Shown here piece by piece: positions 1 through 6,974 of a stretch of 17,339 nt of DNA. Made by a program: the position numbers and the translations under genes. Location: NCBI GenBank assembly GCA_023441145.1, contig JAEZQN010000266.1, forward strand, positions 1-17,339. The letters are read 5' to 3'. The notes under the pieces were generated by a model. That model had not been told where the DNA came from, did no database searches, and saw nothing but the letters and a program-made list of their open reading frames with translations. Numbering within the stretch: position 1 is the stretch's first letter; each line of letters opens with the position of its first letter. The DNA comes from Bacillota bacterium (GTDB taxonomy: Bacteria > Bacillota > Clostridia > Lachnospirales > Lachnospiraceae).

Positions 1-430
1 AGAGCAGGCAGCAGTGGTATATCAGTCGTTTCATCTATTTCCACTGTTGACTGCATGGGAGAATGTAATATATCCAATGCAGCTAAAAGGAGTGCCCGAA
101 AATGAAGCAAAAAAAAGAGCAAAACAATATATAGAGCAGGTGGGCTTACCGGAAAAGATTCTGACTCAGTTTCCAAAGATGATGAGTGGTGGAGAACAAC
201 AGAGAATAGCAATTGCCAGAGCTCTTGCAGCAGAGGGGGAGATTCTACTTGCTGACGAACCTACGGGGAATCTGGATACAGAAAATGAAGCGATTATTGT
301 GGATATACTCACAAAGTGTGCCCACGAATGTGGGTATACCGTGATTGTGGTAACACATAATCTGGAGCTGGCTAATCAGACGGATTACATTTATCGGATG
401 AAGGACGGAAGATTGGTAACGCGAAAGTGA
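1..430 (+). CDS. ABC transporter ATP-binding protein, 5'-truncated by window edge
   Basis: This is the C-terminal part of the nucleotide-binding subunit of an ABC exporter of the MacB/LolD/BceA type, which hydrolyses ATP to drive its partner permease. The coding frame is open from base 2, so the real start lies before the window, and about 140 residues remain. Visible in order are the Q-loop (VVYQSFHLFPLLTAWENV), the ABC signature (MSGGEQQRIAIARAL), Walker B with the D-loop (ILLADEPTGNLD) and the H-loop histidine (VIVVTHNLELA). Walker A is missing only because the window cuts it off. The gene ends 10 bases before the start of the FtsX-type permease, and its last codons overlap that gene's ribosome binding site (GAGGGGT), so the two form an operon. 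The family is clear; the substrate cannot be read from the sequence. Confidence 0.93.
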   Translation, partial: EQAAVVYQSFHLFPLLTAWENVIYPMQLKGVPENEAKKRAKQYIEQVGLPEKILTQFPKMMSGGEQQRIAIARALAAEGEILLADEPTGNLDTENEAIIVDILTKCAHECGYTVIVVTHNLELANQTDYIYRMKDGRLVTRK

Positions 431-440
431 GGGGTCAGAT

Positions 441-2315
441 ATGCTAATTAAAAATAGTTTAAAACAGATGTTACGTACACCACTGAAGACCATATTGTTT
501 CTAATCCTCCTATTATTGTCCACAAGTCTTTTGACCACAGGAATTAATCTATGGCAAACCAGTGAAAAAGGGATACAGGAATTCAAGTCACTATTTAATA
601 CGATAGCATTGGTCCGGCAGAAGGAGGATACCACAGAAGTGGCGGAGATGTGGGATGCTGCTTCCCAATGCTTTTCCTATTATAGAGGCTAGGCGTTTAG
701 TTAATGGTTGGATGCCAGCGTACTTAACATTGACGGTGTTAGGTATTTGGCAGGTCCCAGAAAGCGACCTTATTTTGGGGCTTATCTGCCAAAGGTTCAA
801 AAGTACTCAGATGATGAGACAGAGAGGAGGCTTCATGATGATTGGTTGATTGTATTGGAGGTTACACCGATAACGACTGGACCAGCGAATCCGATTCGCG
901 TGGAAGTTACAAAAAGCTTTTGCAGAAATAAGAACTTGGTAGGAAGTAAGATATGGATTTGTGACCACTATAGTCCCGATCCAATTACCTTAGAGGCTGG
1001 GAAAACATATATTTTGGAGCTTAATGGACCTGTTGCGGATCACAATTGGCAATTAAATAAGAGCAGTACTGCAGAGGGATATGAATATTTTATCTCGTCT
1101 GCCATCAATTCTAGTCAGGCCGAAGTAAATACCCCTGCTTCAGGTTCTACGAAGTTAAAAGGAAATGCCGCAGTATCAGAAGTAACACCTGGCTTTTATG
1201 ACACGGAATTGGGGAAAGCATGGATGGAGGTGGCTAGGTCACAGGACCTATATGAAGCTACTGTACCGATACAGCCAGTGGATAAAACCATTTTACTAAA
1301 GGCATTTTTTGATAAGACAGCTTCTGTAACGAAGGGAAGGGATATTACAGAGCAGGAATATAAGACAGGAGAACATGTATGTCTGGTTCCGGATTCTATG
1401 GCAGAGTATAACAACTGGTCCATAGGAGATACCATTGAGCTACCACTGTACTTTGCAAACTATGCCAATGCACCGATACAAAACTGGAGCTTACGGGGAG
1501 GGGGCCTTTCCTTCTCTTTCCTAAATAATGATTTAAAAGTATATGATGTATTTGATCAGGATACTTACAAGATTGTGGGAATCTATACCATGAAGAATTA
1601 TGTAGAAGATGCTATCAATGGATTGTCGAATATTGAGATTATCATACCTTATCTCTCTGTGACCAACAGCTGGGAGAATAATATTATCGATAGTAGACCA
1701 ATGAAAGCTTCTACCACGTCCTTTGAAATCCCTAATGGAACCATAGATGATTACATGGAACTATGGGCAGAGCAGGGAATAGATAATCTGGAGATTCAGT
1801 TTTACGATAAGGGCTACTCCAAACTAGAGGCAGGAATTGAGAATCGGAGACTTATGGGCTATATTCTTTTATCCGGGGGAATTGTTGTAACTATATTAAT
1901 TCTTCTGTTTTTCTGTCATCTGTTTATCGCAAAGCAGAAGGAAAGAACGGCTGTGGAGCGATGTATGGGGATAACTAAAGGAAAATGTGCAAGGTCACTT
2001 TTGTCTGGCTTAATGTTGATTGTAATTTTAGGAGTTTTGGTAGGAAGCATTATGGGCTATCAGGTCAGTAAAAGGATTACAGCTGGAAGTGGTACAGAGT
2101 CCTACTATGATGAGACCTATTCCAACGGCTATGTTGATAAAACCAGTGAAAAGGAATTACTTCAGGAGACCACTAAGAATCAATCTGATTTAGAAAAGGG
2201 GGCAGTTGTGGCAGCAGTATTTGTCATAGTAGCATCCACAGTGATTTCTGGTAGTTACATGAAGAAAAGCTTGAAAAAAGAGCCGCTGTATCTCCTTAGC
2301 AGATCGGAGGAATAG
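441..2315 (+). pseudogene. FtsX-type ABC transporter permease, interrupted by two in-frame stop codons
   Basis: This is the membrane subunit paired with the preceding ATPase. Residues 1-83 contain one membrane segment (LFLILLLLSTSLLTTGI) and the start of a large outer domain. The frame then meets TAG at 690-692 and TAA at 702-704, and stays open in the same register from 705 to the stop at 2313-2315, giving about 624 codons in all. The C-terminal part carries three membrane segments in FtsX arrangement (about bases 1855-1920, 2005-2060 and 2205-2255), with KERTAVERCMGITKG between the first two. Upstream and downstream halves fit one protein: one TM, a large extracytoplasmic domain, three TMs. 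Either two nonsense changes or two compensating one-base indels explain the break, because the +1 frame reads RRLVNGW across the same gap. A sequencing error is also possible. A TTG at 708 could restart translation, but I see no convincing ribosome binding site and the first TM would be lost. Confidence 0.75.
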
Positions 2316-2319
2316 AAAT

Positions 2320-2334
2320 GGAGCTGTAAAAAAA
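2320..2334 (+). repeat. Left terminal inverted repeat of the IS remnant
   Basis: GGAGCTGTAAAAAAA, matching the right end at 2671-2686 in inverted orientation with one difference (A/G at position 3). The same bases also form a 7-bp hairpin with an A6 loop at 2321-2340 (GAGCTGT/ACAGCTC). Confidence 0.65.
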
Positions 2335-2345
2335 CAGCTCTGACG

Positions 2346-2395
2346 AAATGCCATAGCGACATCAGTTGATGTTGCTATGGCATTTATAGTCTTTT
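2346..2395 (+). terminator. Strong hairpin with downstream T-run behind the permease gene
   Basis: An 18-bp stem (2346-2363 with 2368-2385, one G-U wobble) closes on the loop AGTT and is followed by ATAGTCTTTTT. It lies about 30 bases after the permease stop and inside the IS remnant, so it probably began as the IS's own transposase terminator or end structure and now also terminates the ABC operon. Confidence 0.7.
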
Positions 2396-2491
2396 TATAC
2401 TTTCCCTAAAGACAGTATACTTAATAAGCCTGTGCAATCACAGGCTAACTTACTACCACTATTGGTCTGAATCCTTCAGTTTCCGGATACT

Positions 2492-2613
2492 CTAATCCAT
2501 AACTTCAAAAAAAGTATATACTGGGTCAGCTATGTCAATTGATTCCTTAATTTCAAATGGTAATTTCAGCTGACACGGGTATAACTACCCTTGGTGTTGT
2601 TAGTTTTTCACAT
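2492..2613 (-). pseudogene. N-terminal fragment of a transposase (IS1182-like), frameshifted
   Basis: Read leftward, one frame gives KTNNTKGSYTRVS and then a stop; a neighbouring frame takes over at 2572 with QLKLPFEIKESIDIADPVY followed by TFFEVMD and a stop at 2492-2494. The segment joining a short basic leader to a LPFEI-x-DPVxxF-EVMD pattern resembles the N-terminus of IS1182-family DDE transposases as I remember it. No catalytic residues remain. The position just inside the right terminal repeat fits the first codons of the transposase of this element. Confidence 0.5.
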
Positions 2614-2670
2614 AATCAATTATACAAAAAAATGGCTTAAACCTCATGGTCTAAGGCATCTTTTTAAGGG

Positions 2671-2686
2671 TTTTTTTTACAGCCCC
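2671..2686 (-). repeat. Right terminal inverted repeat of the IS remnant
   Basis: The reverse complement reads GGGGCTGTAAAAAAAA, matching the left end at 2320-2334 apart from one base and a one-base longer A-run. Confidence 0.65.
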
Positions 2687-2873
2687 ATGATTGAAAGTAA
2701 GTTAATAATGAAGTATAGTATTTACAGAGCAAAAGTCTAACCTTGTGGTGTCGGACGAAGCAAGAGATGGAGAGGATTTTGTATTTTCAAAGGGACCCAA
2801 AATGAAAGGATATACTGGAATAATGTAGAATATTTGTTGGGTAGATGCTACTGTGAAATGGAGCGATGGGTAA

Positions 2874-3644
2874 ATGGATAGTATTCAAATTTATAAAGAA
2901 TATTATAATAAAATATATAATTATGCGCTAAAATTAAGTTGCCATCCAGAGGATGCCCAGGACATTACGCAAGAAACTTTTTTAGTGGCATTGGAAAAAA
3001 TAAACACGGTAAAGAACAAAGAAGCAATTTTATCTTGGTTAATAGCAATTTGTTATCATAAATTTATTGATTATGCTCAAAAAAATAAATATCTTATAGA
3101 AGTTGATGATTGGCAACAATTAGAGAGCGAGGGGAAATATTTATACTCAGATTACCCACTACCTGAACAGGAGGTTGTTGTTTCTGAAGAAATGAAAGAT
3201 ATGCAAAATGGATGCTTTTTAGCAATGGTCAGAAAATTAACATTAAATCAAAGAATAGCATTTTCACTTACCGATATGTATGGAATGAAAATCAATGAAG
3301 TGGCGGATATTTTACGAATATCGGTGCAAGCTGCAAAAGGTTTATTATATAGGGCAAGAATGAATATCGACTCTTTTTTTTCAGATCATTGTAGCATATT
3401 GAATGAGACAAATCCTTGTAGTTGTAAGTCATGGATAGAATTTAGCTTACATAGAAATGATATGCATGAGAAATCGAAAAAGATAATAAATCAGTTGGAC
3501 TATAAGAAAAAAGGGTATATCTTTGATGAAGAAGTAAGAAAAAAGATATACTATTTATACAGAAATATGCCAGATAGGAAGCCTTCTGATGATTGGTATG
3601 AGAAAGTATTAATTATTTTACAGGAAAATATAAAAAAATCGTAA
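2874..3644 (+). CDS. ECF-type RNA polymerase sigma factor with Cys-bearing C-terminal extension
   Basis: The 256-residue product is a sigma-70 family alternative sigma factor, which directs RNA polymerase to a small set of promoters. Region 2 spans about residues 8-70, with the core-binding helix HPEDAQDITQETFLVAL and the promoter-melting part AILSWLIAICYHKFIDYA. Region 4 spans about 115-166, with the helix-turn-helix MKINEVADILRISVQAAKG followed by LLYRARMNI. Both regions are intact. ECF factors are usually about 160-200 residues; here roughly 85 more follow, containing C173, C182 and C184 (pattern C-x8-C-x-C) and then a lysine- and tyrosine-rich tail, so metal binding or redox control is possible. 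The ribosome binding site is weak (GGAG about 10 bases upstream). No anti-sigma gene is adjacent. The two small genes that follow in the same direction are likely co-transcribed. Its target promoters are unknown. Confidence 0.85.
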   Translation: MDSIQIYKEYYNKIYNYALKLSCHPEDAQDITQETFLVALEKINTVKNKEAILSWLIAICYHKFIDYAQKNKYLIEVDDWQQLESEGKYLYSDYPLPEQEVVVSEEMKDMQNGCFLAMVRKLTLNQRIAFSLTDMYGMKINEVADILRISVQAAKGLLYRARMNIDSFFSDHCSILNETNPCSCKSWIEFSLHRNDMHEKSKKIINQLDYKKKGYIFDEEVRKKIYYLYRNMPDRKPSDDWYEKVLIILQENIKKS

Positions 3645-3708
3645 CTTTTCATTTTTCCAACCGTCTTTATTTATAGAAACATATTTTAGAGATAAGGAAG
3701 GAATAATA

Positions 3709-4005
3709 ATGGACAAAATTACAAATGGATTTGAATTATTTATGAAAGAAACAAATGGAGTGGGTCAAGCATTTATGAATACAGTTATGAAAATATCTGA
3801 AGTAAGTGCACTTGATGAAAAAACACATGAACTAGCCTATATATCTGTACTGGTTACTTCAAAAATGTATGGTGGATTACCATTTCATATTGATAATGCC
3901 AGAAAATGTGGTGCAACCGATGAAGAAATAAAAAGTGCAATATTGCTTCCTGTACCAATAGTTGGGCTGCAAGTTGCAGATGCATTACCATTTTTAATGA
4001 GGTGA
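3709..4005 (+). CDS. Carboxymuconolactone decarboxylase/AhpD-like small protein lacking CxxC
   Basis: The 98-residue protein has the CMD fold signature: LDEKTHELAYISVLVTS, then FHIDNARKCGATDEEIKSA and a hydrophobic C-terminal helix. In AhpD-type members the loop before the conserved histidine carries a CxxC peroxidase pair (C-E-Y-C-x-x-Y-H type). Here it reads MYGGLPFH, so both cysteines are replaced while the histidine is kept. The only cysteine is in RKCGAT. It is therefore unlikely to be an AhpD-like thiol peroxidase; CMD proteins without the pair exist, including the true decarboxylase PcaC. No aromatic catabolism genes are nearby. It has a good ribosome binding site (AAGGAAGGA), starts 64 bases after the sigma factor gene, and its stop codon TGA lies within the ribosome binding site of the next gene. 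Confidence 0.82.
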   Translation: MDKITNGFELFMKETNGVGQAFMNTVMKISEVSALDEKTHELAYISVLVTSKMYGGLPFHIDNARKCGATDEEIKSAILLPVPIVGLQVADALPFLMR

Positions 4006-4009
4006 CAAA

Positions 4010-4291
4010 TTGAAAAAGAAAAGTGAAAATGAAATTGTAAAATTATCTGATTTGATTATTATTGGCCCGGAACTAGAAAGGCAACTGATCCAAGTTGGTA
4101 TTTTAACGTATGAGAACTTGAAAGCAATAGGAGCAAAGCAGGCTTGGCTTGAAATACAACAGATAGATAGCTCGGCATGTATACATAGGTTGTTTGCATT
4201 AGAAGGAGCCATACGAGGAATAAAAAAGAGCCTACTACCATTAGATGTAAAGGAAGGATTAAAGGAGTTTTATCATTGGAATAGACGATAG
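4010..4291 (+). CDS. TfoX C-terminal domain protein
   Basis: The 93-residue product matches the TfoX_C domain, a helix-hairpin-helix-like helical fold: LSDLIIIGPELERQLIQVGI, then a LTYENLKAIGAKQAW stretch, then SACIHRLFALEGAIRGI and a C-terminal LKEFYHW. The N-terminal TfoX domain found in the competence regulator is absent, as in many stand-alone TfoX_C proteins of Firmicutes whose role is not established. The start is the TTG at 4010, placed by the ribosome binding site GAGGTGA (3999-4005) that overlaps the CMD stop codon, so the two genes are translationally close to coupled. The protein could be a nucleic-acid-binding partner of the sigma factor, but that is only inference from neighbourhood. 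Confidence 0.82.
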   Translation: MKKKSENEIVKLSDLIIIGPELERQLIQVGILTYENLKAIGAKQAWLEIQQIDSSACIHRLFALEGAIRGIKKSLLPLDVKEGLKEFYHWNRR

Positions 4292-4531
4292 TGTATTTCT
4301 ACTATTGTTTGTAACATAATTGGATAATTAGCCTTTGCAAGTTGTTCGCATATTCTAGGTGGACAAATATTAGGGTGAAATCTAACGTTTTGATGTGAAA
4401 TCGACCGCATCCCCGTCAGTGGAGAAAAGCCTGTTAATACAAATCTTCTATGATAATGAGTGGGAAGAAGGCCCTCAATTAGAATCTATTAAAAGACCAA
4501 CACACTGATGTGACCCCCAAAGTGATATGTA
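4292..4531. other. Non-coding, degenerate region with possible IS end sequence
   Basis: No gene-like open frame with a start is seen. On the plus strand, codons from about 4392 to the TGA at about 4510 are open (for example IQIFYDNEWEEGPQLESIK) but lack a start, and I do not recognise the product. Near 4510-4550 the motifs TGTGACCCCCAAAGT and TGTACCCCCTTTACTGGACA resemble ends of IS3-family (IS150 group) elements, so this may be a worn insertion site. That reading is tentative. Confidence 0.3.
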
Positions 4532-4571
4532 CCCCCTTTACTGGACAAAAAGCAGTAAAGGGGGCTCTTTT
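4532..4571 (+). terminator. Rho-independent terminator between convergent genes
   Basis: A perfect 12-bp stem, CCCCCTTTACTG (4532-4543) with CAGTAAAGGGGG (4553-4564), encloses a 9-base loop and is followed by CTCTTTTCT. The T-run is on the plus strand, so it best terminates readthrough from the sigma/CMD/TfoX_C block. It also lies 15 bases beyond the end of the leftward sigZ-like gene, though no T-run follows in that direction. Confidence 0.75.
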
Positions 4572-4578
4572 CTGTAGA

Positions 4579-5166
4579 CTACTTATTATGTCTATCTAGT
4601 CGACAACAACAGCAGACAGGGCAGAGGTTTATAATGGTACCATACCGATCAAATTCAAAATGGCAGCACTTCATGAGACTATCTCTTAATAATTGGCGTC
4701 CACGTTGGACACGAGATTTTGCACCAGATAAAGAGAGTCCAAGTTTATTGGCCATTTCCTCTTGGGTTAACCCTTCAAATTCCACAAGGTAGAGTGCTTG
4801 AGAGTATTTCTCAGGAAGTTCATCAATCATGGCTTTTAGGCCAGCAGCAACCTTTTGTGCTGGCTCTAATTCAACCATATTATTGATACGATTCAAAGCC
4901 TCTTCATCCTCTAAAGGAAAATCTTCAATATCCGCTAGCTTAATATGTTGCCTTCTATAATAATCGATGATGGTATTACGTGTTATTTGATATACCCAGC
5001 TACGAACTTTGGTATGTTCTTTGAGGGAATCCATATTGGAATGAATTTTCACAAAAACGTCCTGCAAGATATCTTCCACTTGGGAAGTGTTATCTACCTT
5101 GTGAGAAATAAAGGAACGAAGAGATGAACTGAATTCTTCCCAGATTTGTTCGGTACTATATTTCAT
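4579..5166 (-). CDS. sigZ: SigZ-like ECF RNA polymerase sigma factor
   Basis: The 195-residue protein is an ECF sigma factor resembling Bacillus SigZ. Region 2 is at about residues 10-73 (FISHKVDNTSQVEDILQDVF, then RSWVYQITRNTIIDYYRR) and region 4 at about 112-165 (LPEKYSQALYLVEFEGLTQE, EMANKLGLSLSGAKSRVQRG). The tail begins KCCHFEFDRYG, typical of SigZ-like proteins, and goes on to CPVCCCCRLDRHNK, adding a second cysteine cluster with four consecutive cysteines. This could bind metal or respond to thiol stress. The gene lies 76 bases downstream of the DUF318 permease on the same strand, so the two probably share transcripts. No anti-sigma gene is adjacent. The start ATG follows a modest ribosome binding site (GGTAGAAGT). 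Confidence 0.85.
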   Translation of the reverse strand: MKYSTEQIWEEFSSSLRSFISHKVDNTSQVEDILQDVFVKIHSNMDSLKEHTKVRSWVYQITRNTIIDYYRRQHIKLADIEDFPLEDEEALNRINNMVELEPAQKVAAGLKAMIDELPEKYSQALYLVEFEGLTQEEMANKLGLSLSGAKSRVQRGRQLLRDSLMKCCHFEFDRYGTIINLCPVCCCCRLDRHNK

Positions 5167-5242
5167 ACTTCTACCTATATAACCTTTCTATTGTTTTCTG
5201 TTTGACTATGTATTTTCTTAGAATGTAAGTACTTAAATTATA

Positions 5243-6229
5243 CTATAGATTAAGTGCCATTAATAGTTGATATATATACCCAAGGATAATTGCAGATACA
5301 AGAATATAACCTATATATAGGCCAATGACTCTCTTTTTCATAAAAGAGGAGATACCAGCAATCACCCATGCACTGGTTGCTGGTCCTGTAATCATGAAGG
5401 CTAACATGGCACTTTCGCTAGCACCTTGATCCATTAAAGTTCTAATTATGGGAACTGCGCCTTCCCCACTGACATAAAGAGGCAGACCAATCAAAGCAGC
5501 CAATGGAACGGAGAATATATTATTGCCGCTAAATAGAGATACAATGAAAGAAGTTGGTACAAAGGATTGAATCAGATAACCAACCCCTGCGAACAAAGTA
5601 AAGTACAATAAGATTTGCTTTAAGCCTACTTGGATGAAAGCAGTCTTAATTTCCATAATACGATTTTTTTGTATAAATTTTTGGAATGAAGTTGTAGTAG
5701 TGCACTCACAAGTAGAAGCAGTAGTACCACATCCACATGACATTGTTTCCGAGGATTTCGTAAATCGTAATTGGTCTTTTAAATAATCAGTTTTCCTTTC
5801 AATGACATAGGTTACCCAACCTGAAGATAGTCCAATAACAACGGAGGCAATGGCTAGAGCAATGGCAAATCTAATATTGATAATACCAGCATTCATAATA
5901 AAACCATCTGGGCTCATAAGTGGGGAAGAAGTGAGAAAAGCCATCACTGGTGCCCAGGGTAGTGCAGTGGTAAGGAAACCGATCACGACTGCCATTGTTC
6001 CACAGGCACACAGTGGGGTGAACGCTCCGAAAATGACACTTGCAAGAATTGAAATTTTTGTTTTTTTCAGTAGTGTTTCCTTAAGTTTTTCCGTGTTTAC
6101 AAATACTTTCATAAGTGTAGCAGTAAGTATAGCTAAACTTAAAGGTAGCCAATTGTGGTAAAGGCTTGTTAAGACAGAGGCAATTGTATCTGCCATTAGT
6201 CCTGCTAAAGAGTTAATGAGTTCTTCCAT
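5243..6229 (-). CDS. COG0701/DUF318 family permease (YraQ/ArsP-like)
   Basis: The 328-residue protein is a multi-spanning membrane permease of the COG0701 family, which includes ArsP, an efflux permease for trivalent organoarsenicals, and many members of unknown substrate. Two hydrophobic repeats are visible, about residues 25-145 and 205-325. The first has the conserved TPLCACGTMAVVIGFL (C74, C76) and LTSSPLMSPDGFIM. The second has LPLYVSGEGAVPIIRTLM and FMITGPATSAWVI. The central cytoplasmic loop (about 150-190) contains SCGCGTTASTCEC (C165, C167, C174, C176), a plausible soft-metal or metalloid site. The start ATG follows AAGGAGATGG. It is first in a leftward operon with the SigZ-like gene and is divergent from the ECF S-component gene. 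Metal or metalloid export is likely from the family and cysteines, but the substrate is not shown. Confidence 0.87.
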   Translation of the reverse strand: MEELINSLAGLMADTIASVLTSLYHNWLPLSLAILTATLMKVFVNTEKLKETLLKKTKISILASVIFGAFTPLCACGTMAVVIGFLTTALPWAPVMAFLTSSPLMSPDGFIMNAGIINIRFAIALAIASVVIGLSSGWVTYVIERKTDYLKDQLRFTKSSETMSCGCGTTASTCECTTTTSFQKFIQKNRIMEIKTAFIQVGLKQILLYFTLFAGVGYLIQSFVPTSFIVSLFSGNNIFSVPLAALIGLPLYVSGEGAVPIIRTLMDQGASESAMLAFMITGPATSAWVIAGISSFMKKRVIGLYIGYILVSAIILGYIYQLLMALNL

Positions 6230-6319
6230 AATTTATCCATCTCCTTACTTTATTTCATTCTATACATATAGACGATGAACTTAGAAAAAGGACGCTAAAT
6301 TTTATAAGTAAAACTAAAC

Positions 6320-6336
6320 TACCCCCTATGGGGCTT
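6320..6336. promoter_or_regulatory. CsoR-type operator candidate in the divergent intergenic region
   Basis: TACCCCCTATGGGGCTT contains the inverted repeat CCCC-TAT-GGGG within an A/T-flanked context. G/C tracts arranged as a palindrome are the hallmark of CsoR/RcnR/FrmR-family operators. It abuts and overlaps the -35 element of the S-component promoter (TTACAA at 6335-6340), so a bound repressor would block RNA polymerase. A CsoR-family gene lies 1.3 kb downstream. A weaker related sequence, CTACCAAGGGGTAG, lies at 6948-6961 before the methyltransferase gene. Assignment is by pattern only. Confidence 0.55.
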
Positions 6337-6363
6337 ACAAATTCGGATGAAAACAATTATAAT
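6335..6363 (+). promoter_or_regulatory. Sigma-A-type promoter for the ECF S-component operon
   Basis: -35 TTACAA (6335-6340), a 17-bp spacer and a perfect -10 TATAAT (6358-6363). The predicted start near 6370 gives a leader of only about 26 bases, which leaves no room for a riboswitch. Confidence 0.7.
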
Positions 6364-6395
6364 GAGACCCTATAACATGGAAAAGAGGGAATCTT

Positions 6396-6947
6396 ATGAA
6401 AAAGATGTCAAAAGTTACAAAGTTAATCTTAACAGCATTATGTCTTGCACTATGTCTTGTGTTGCCACAAGCCTTTCATACAATTCCAAATGCGGGTGCT
6501 ATCTACCTACCAATGCATATTCCTATATTACTATGTGGTTTGATTTGTGGTTGGAGCTATGGTGGAATTTGTGGGTTTATTGGTCCACTACTGTCTAGTG
6601 TACTTACTGGAATGCCACCAGCAGCACTGTTGCCAGCAATGATGTTAGAATGTGCTGTATACGGATGTATGGCAGGGTTAGTCATGAAGGTCACTCGCAC
6701 TGGTAAGGTAGTCATTGACTTATACATAAGCTTAGCAGGTGCCATGATTGCAGGAAGAATAATCAGTGGTATCGTAAAAGCCTTCATTTTTATGCCAGGA
6801 CAGTATAATCTCAGCATATGGGTAGAAACCTCCCTGATTACAGGCTTACCTGGCATAGCCATTCAGCTTATCATCATACCAAGTATCATATTTGCTTTGA
6901 TGAAAGCAAGTTTGCTCCCAGTCCGTTATTTATATAAGGCTGAATAA
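6396..6947 (+). CDS. ECF transporter S component (substrate-binding membrane subunit)
   Basis: The 183-residue protein is a six-segment membrane protein of the energy-coupling-factor importer type. The S component binds a vitamin-like or metal-related substrate and docks onto a shared EcfT-EcfA-EcfA' module. Hydrophobic segments lie at about residues 9-27, 38-55, 57-72, 76-98, 106-128 and 145-172. The region around IYLPMHIPILLCGLICG and IGPLLSSVLTGMPPAALL, with the MMLECAVYG that follows, is characteristic of a clostridial S-component family whose substrate I cannot name. No EcfA or EcfT gene is in the window, so it would use a module encoded elsewhere. The start ATG has the ribosome binding site AGAGGGA 6 bases upstream. 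The methyltransferase gene begins 27 bases after its stop, so they form an operon. Confidence 0.85.
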   Translation: MKKMSKVTKLILTALCLALCLVLPQAFHTIPNAGAIYLPMHIPILLCGLICGWSYGGICGFIGPLLSSVLTGMPPAALLPAMMLECAVYGCMAGLVMKVTRTGKVVIDLYISLAGAMIAGRIISGIVKAFIFMPGQYNLSIWVETSLITGLPGIAIQLIIIPSIIFALMKASLLPVRYLYKAE

Positions 6948-6974
6948 CTACCAAGGGGTAGAGGAAGGGTTATC

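Larger units (their letters stand above)
2320..2686 (-). mobile_element. Decayed insertion-sequence derivative, about 367 bp, IS1182-like
   Basis: The segment is bounded by terminal inverted repeats: GGAGCTGTAAAAAAA reading inward on the left, and GGGGCTGTAAAAAAAA reading inward on the right, 14 of the first 15 positions matching. Inside, on the minus strand, the right side carries a promoter-like stretch and a frameshifted transposase N-terminus (see 2492-2613). The left side carries hairpins at 2346-2385 and 2427-2446. The middle of the transposase gene is missing, so this is an internal deletion derivative unable to move by itself. It begins only 5 bases after the stop of the permease gene. 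I could not identify a confident target-site duplication. The remaining 187 bases to the next gene (2687-2873) hold nothing I can name. The IS1182 attribution rests on remembered family sequence and needs a database search. Confidence 0.6.

Noticed and set aside
3709..4005. AhpD-type peroxidase for the CMD-fold protein
   Set aside because: Both CxxC cysteines are absent (the loop reads MYGGLPFH), so thiol peroxidase activity is not supported.
6230..6395. Riboswitch upstream of the ECF S component
   Set aside because: The promoter gives a leader of only about 26 bases, too short for a vitamin riboswitch, and no conserved stem pattern is visible.
6347..6598. Alternative open frame of 83 codons overlapping the S-component gene
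   Set aside because: It lies in another frame, has low-complexity content without family features, and is a shadow of the S-component gene.
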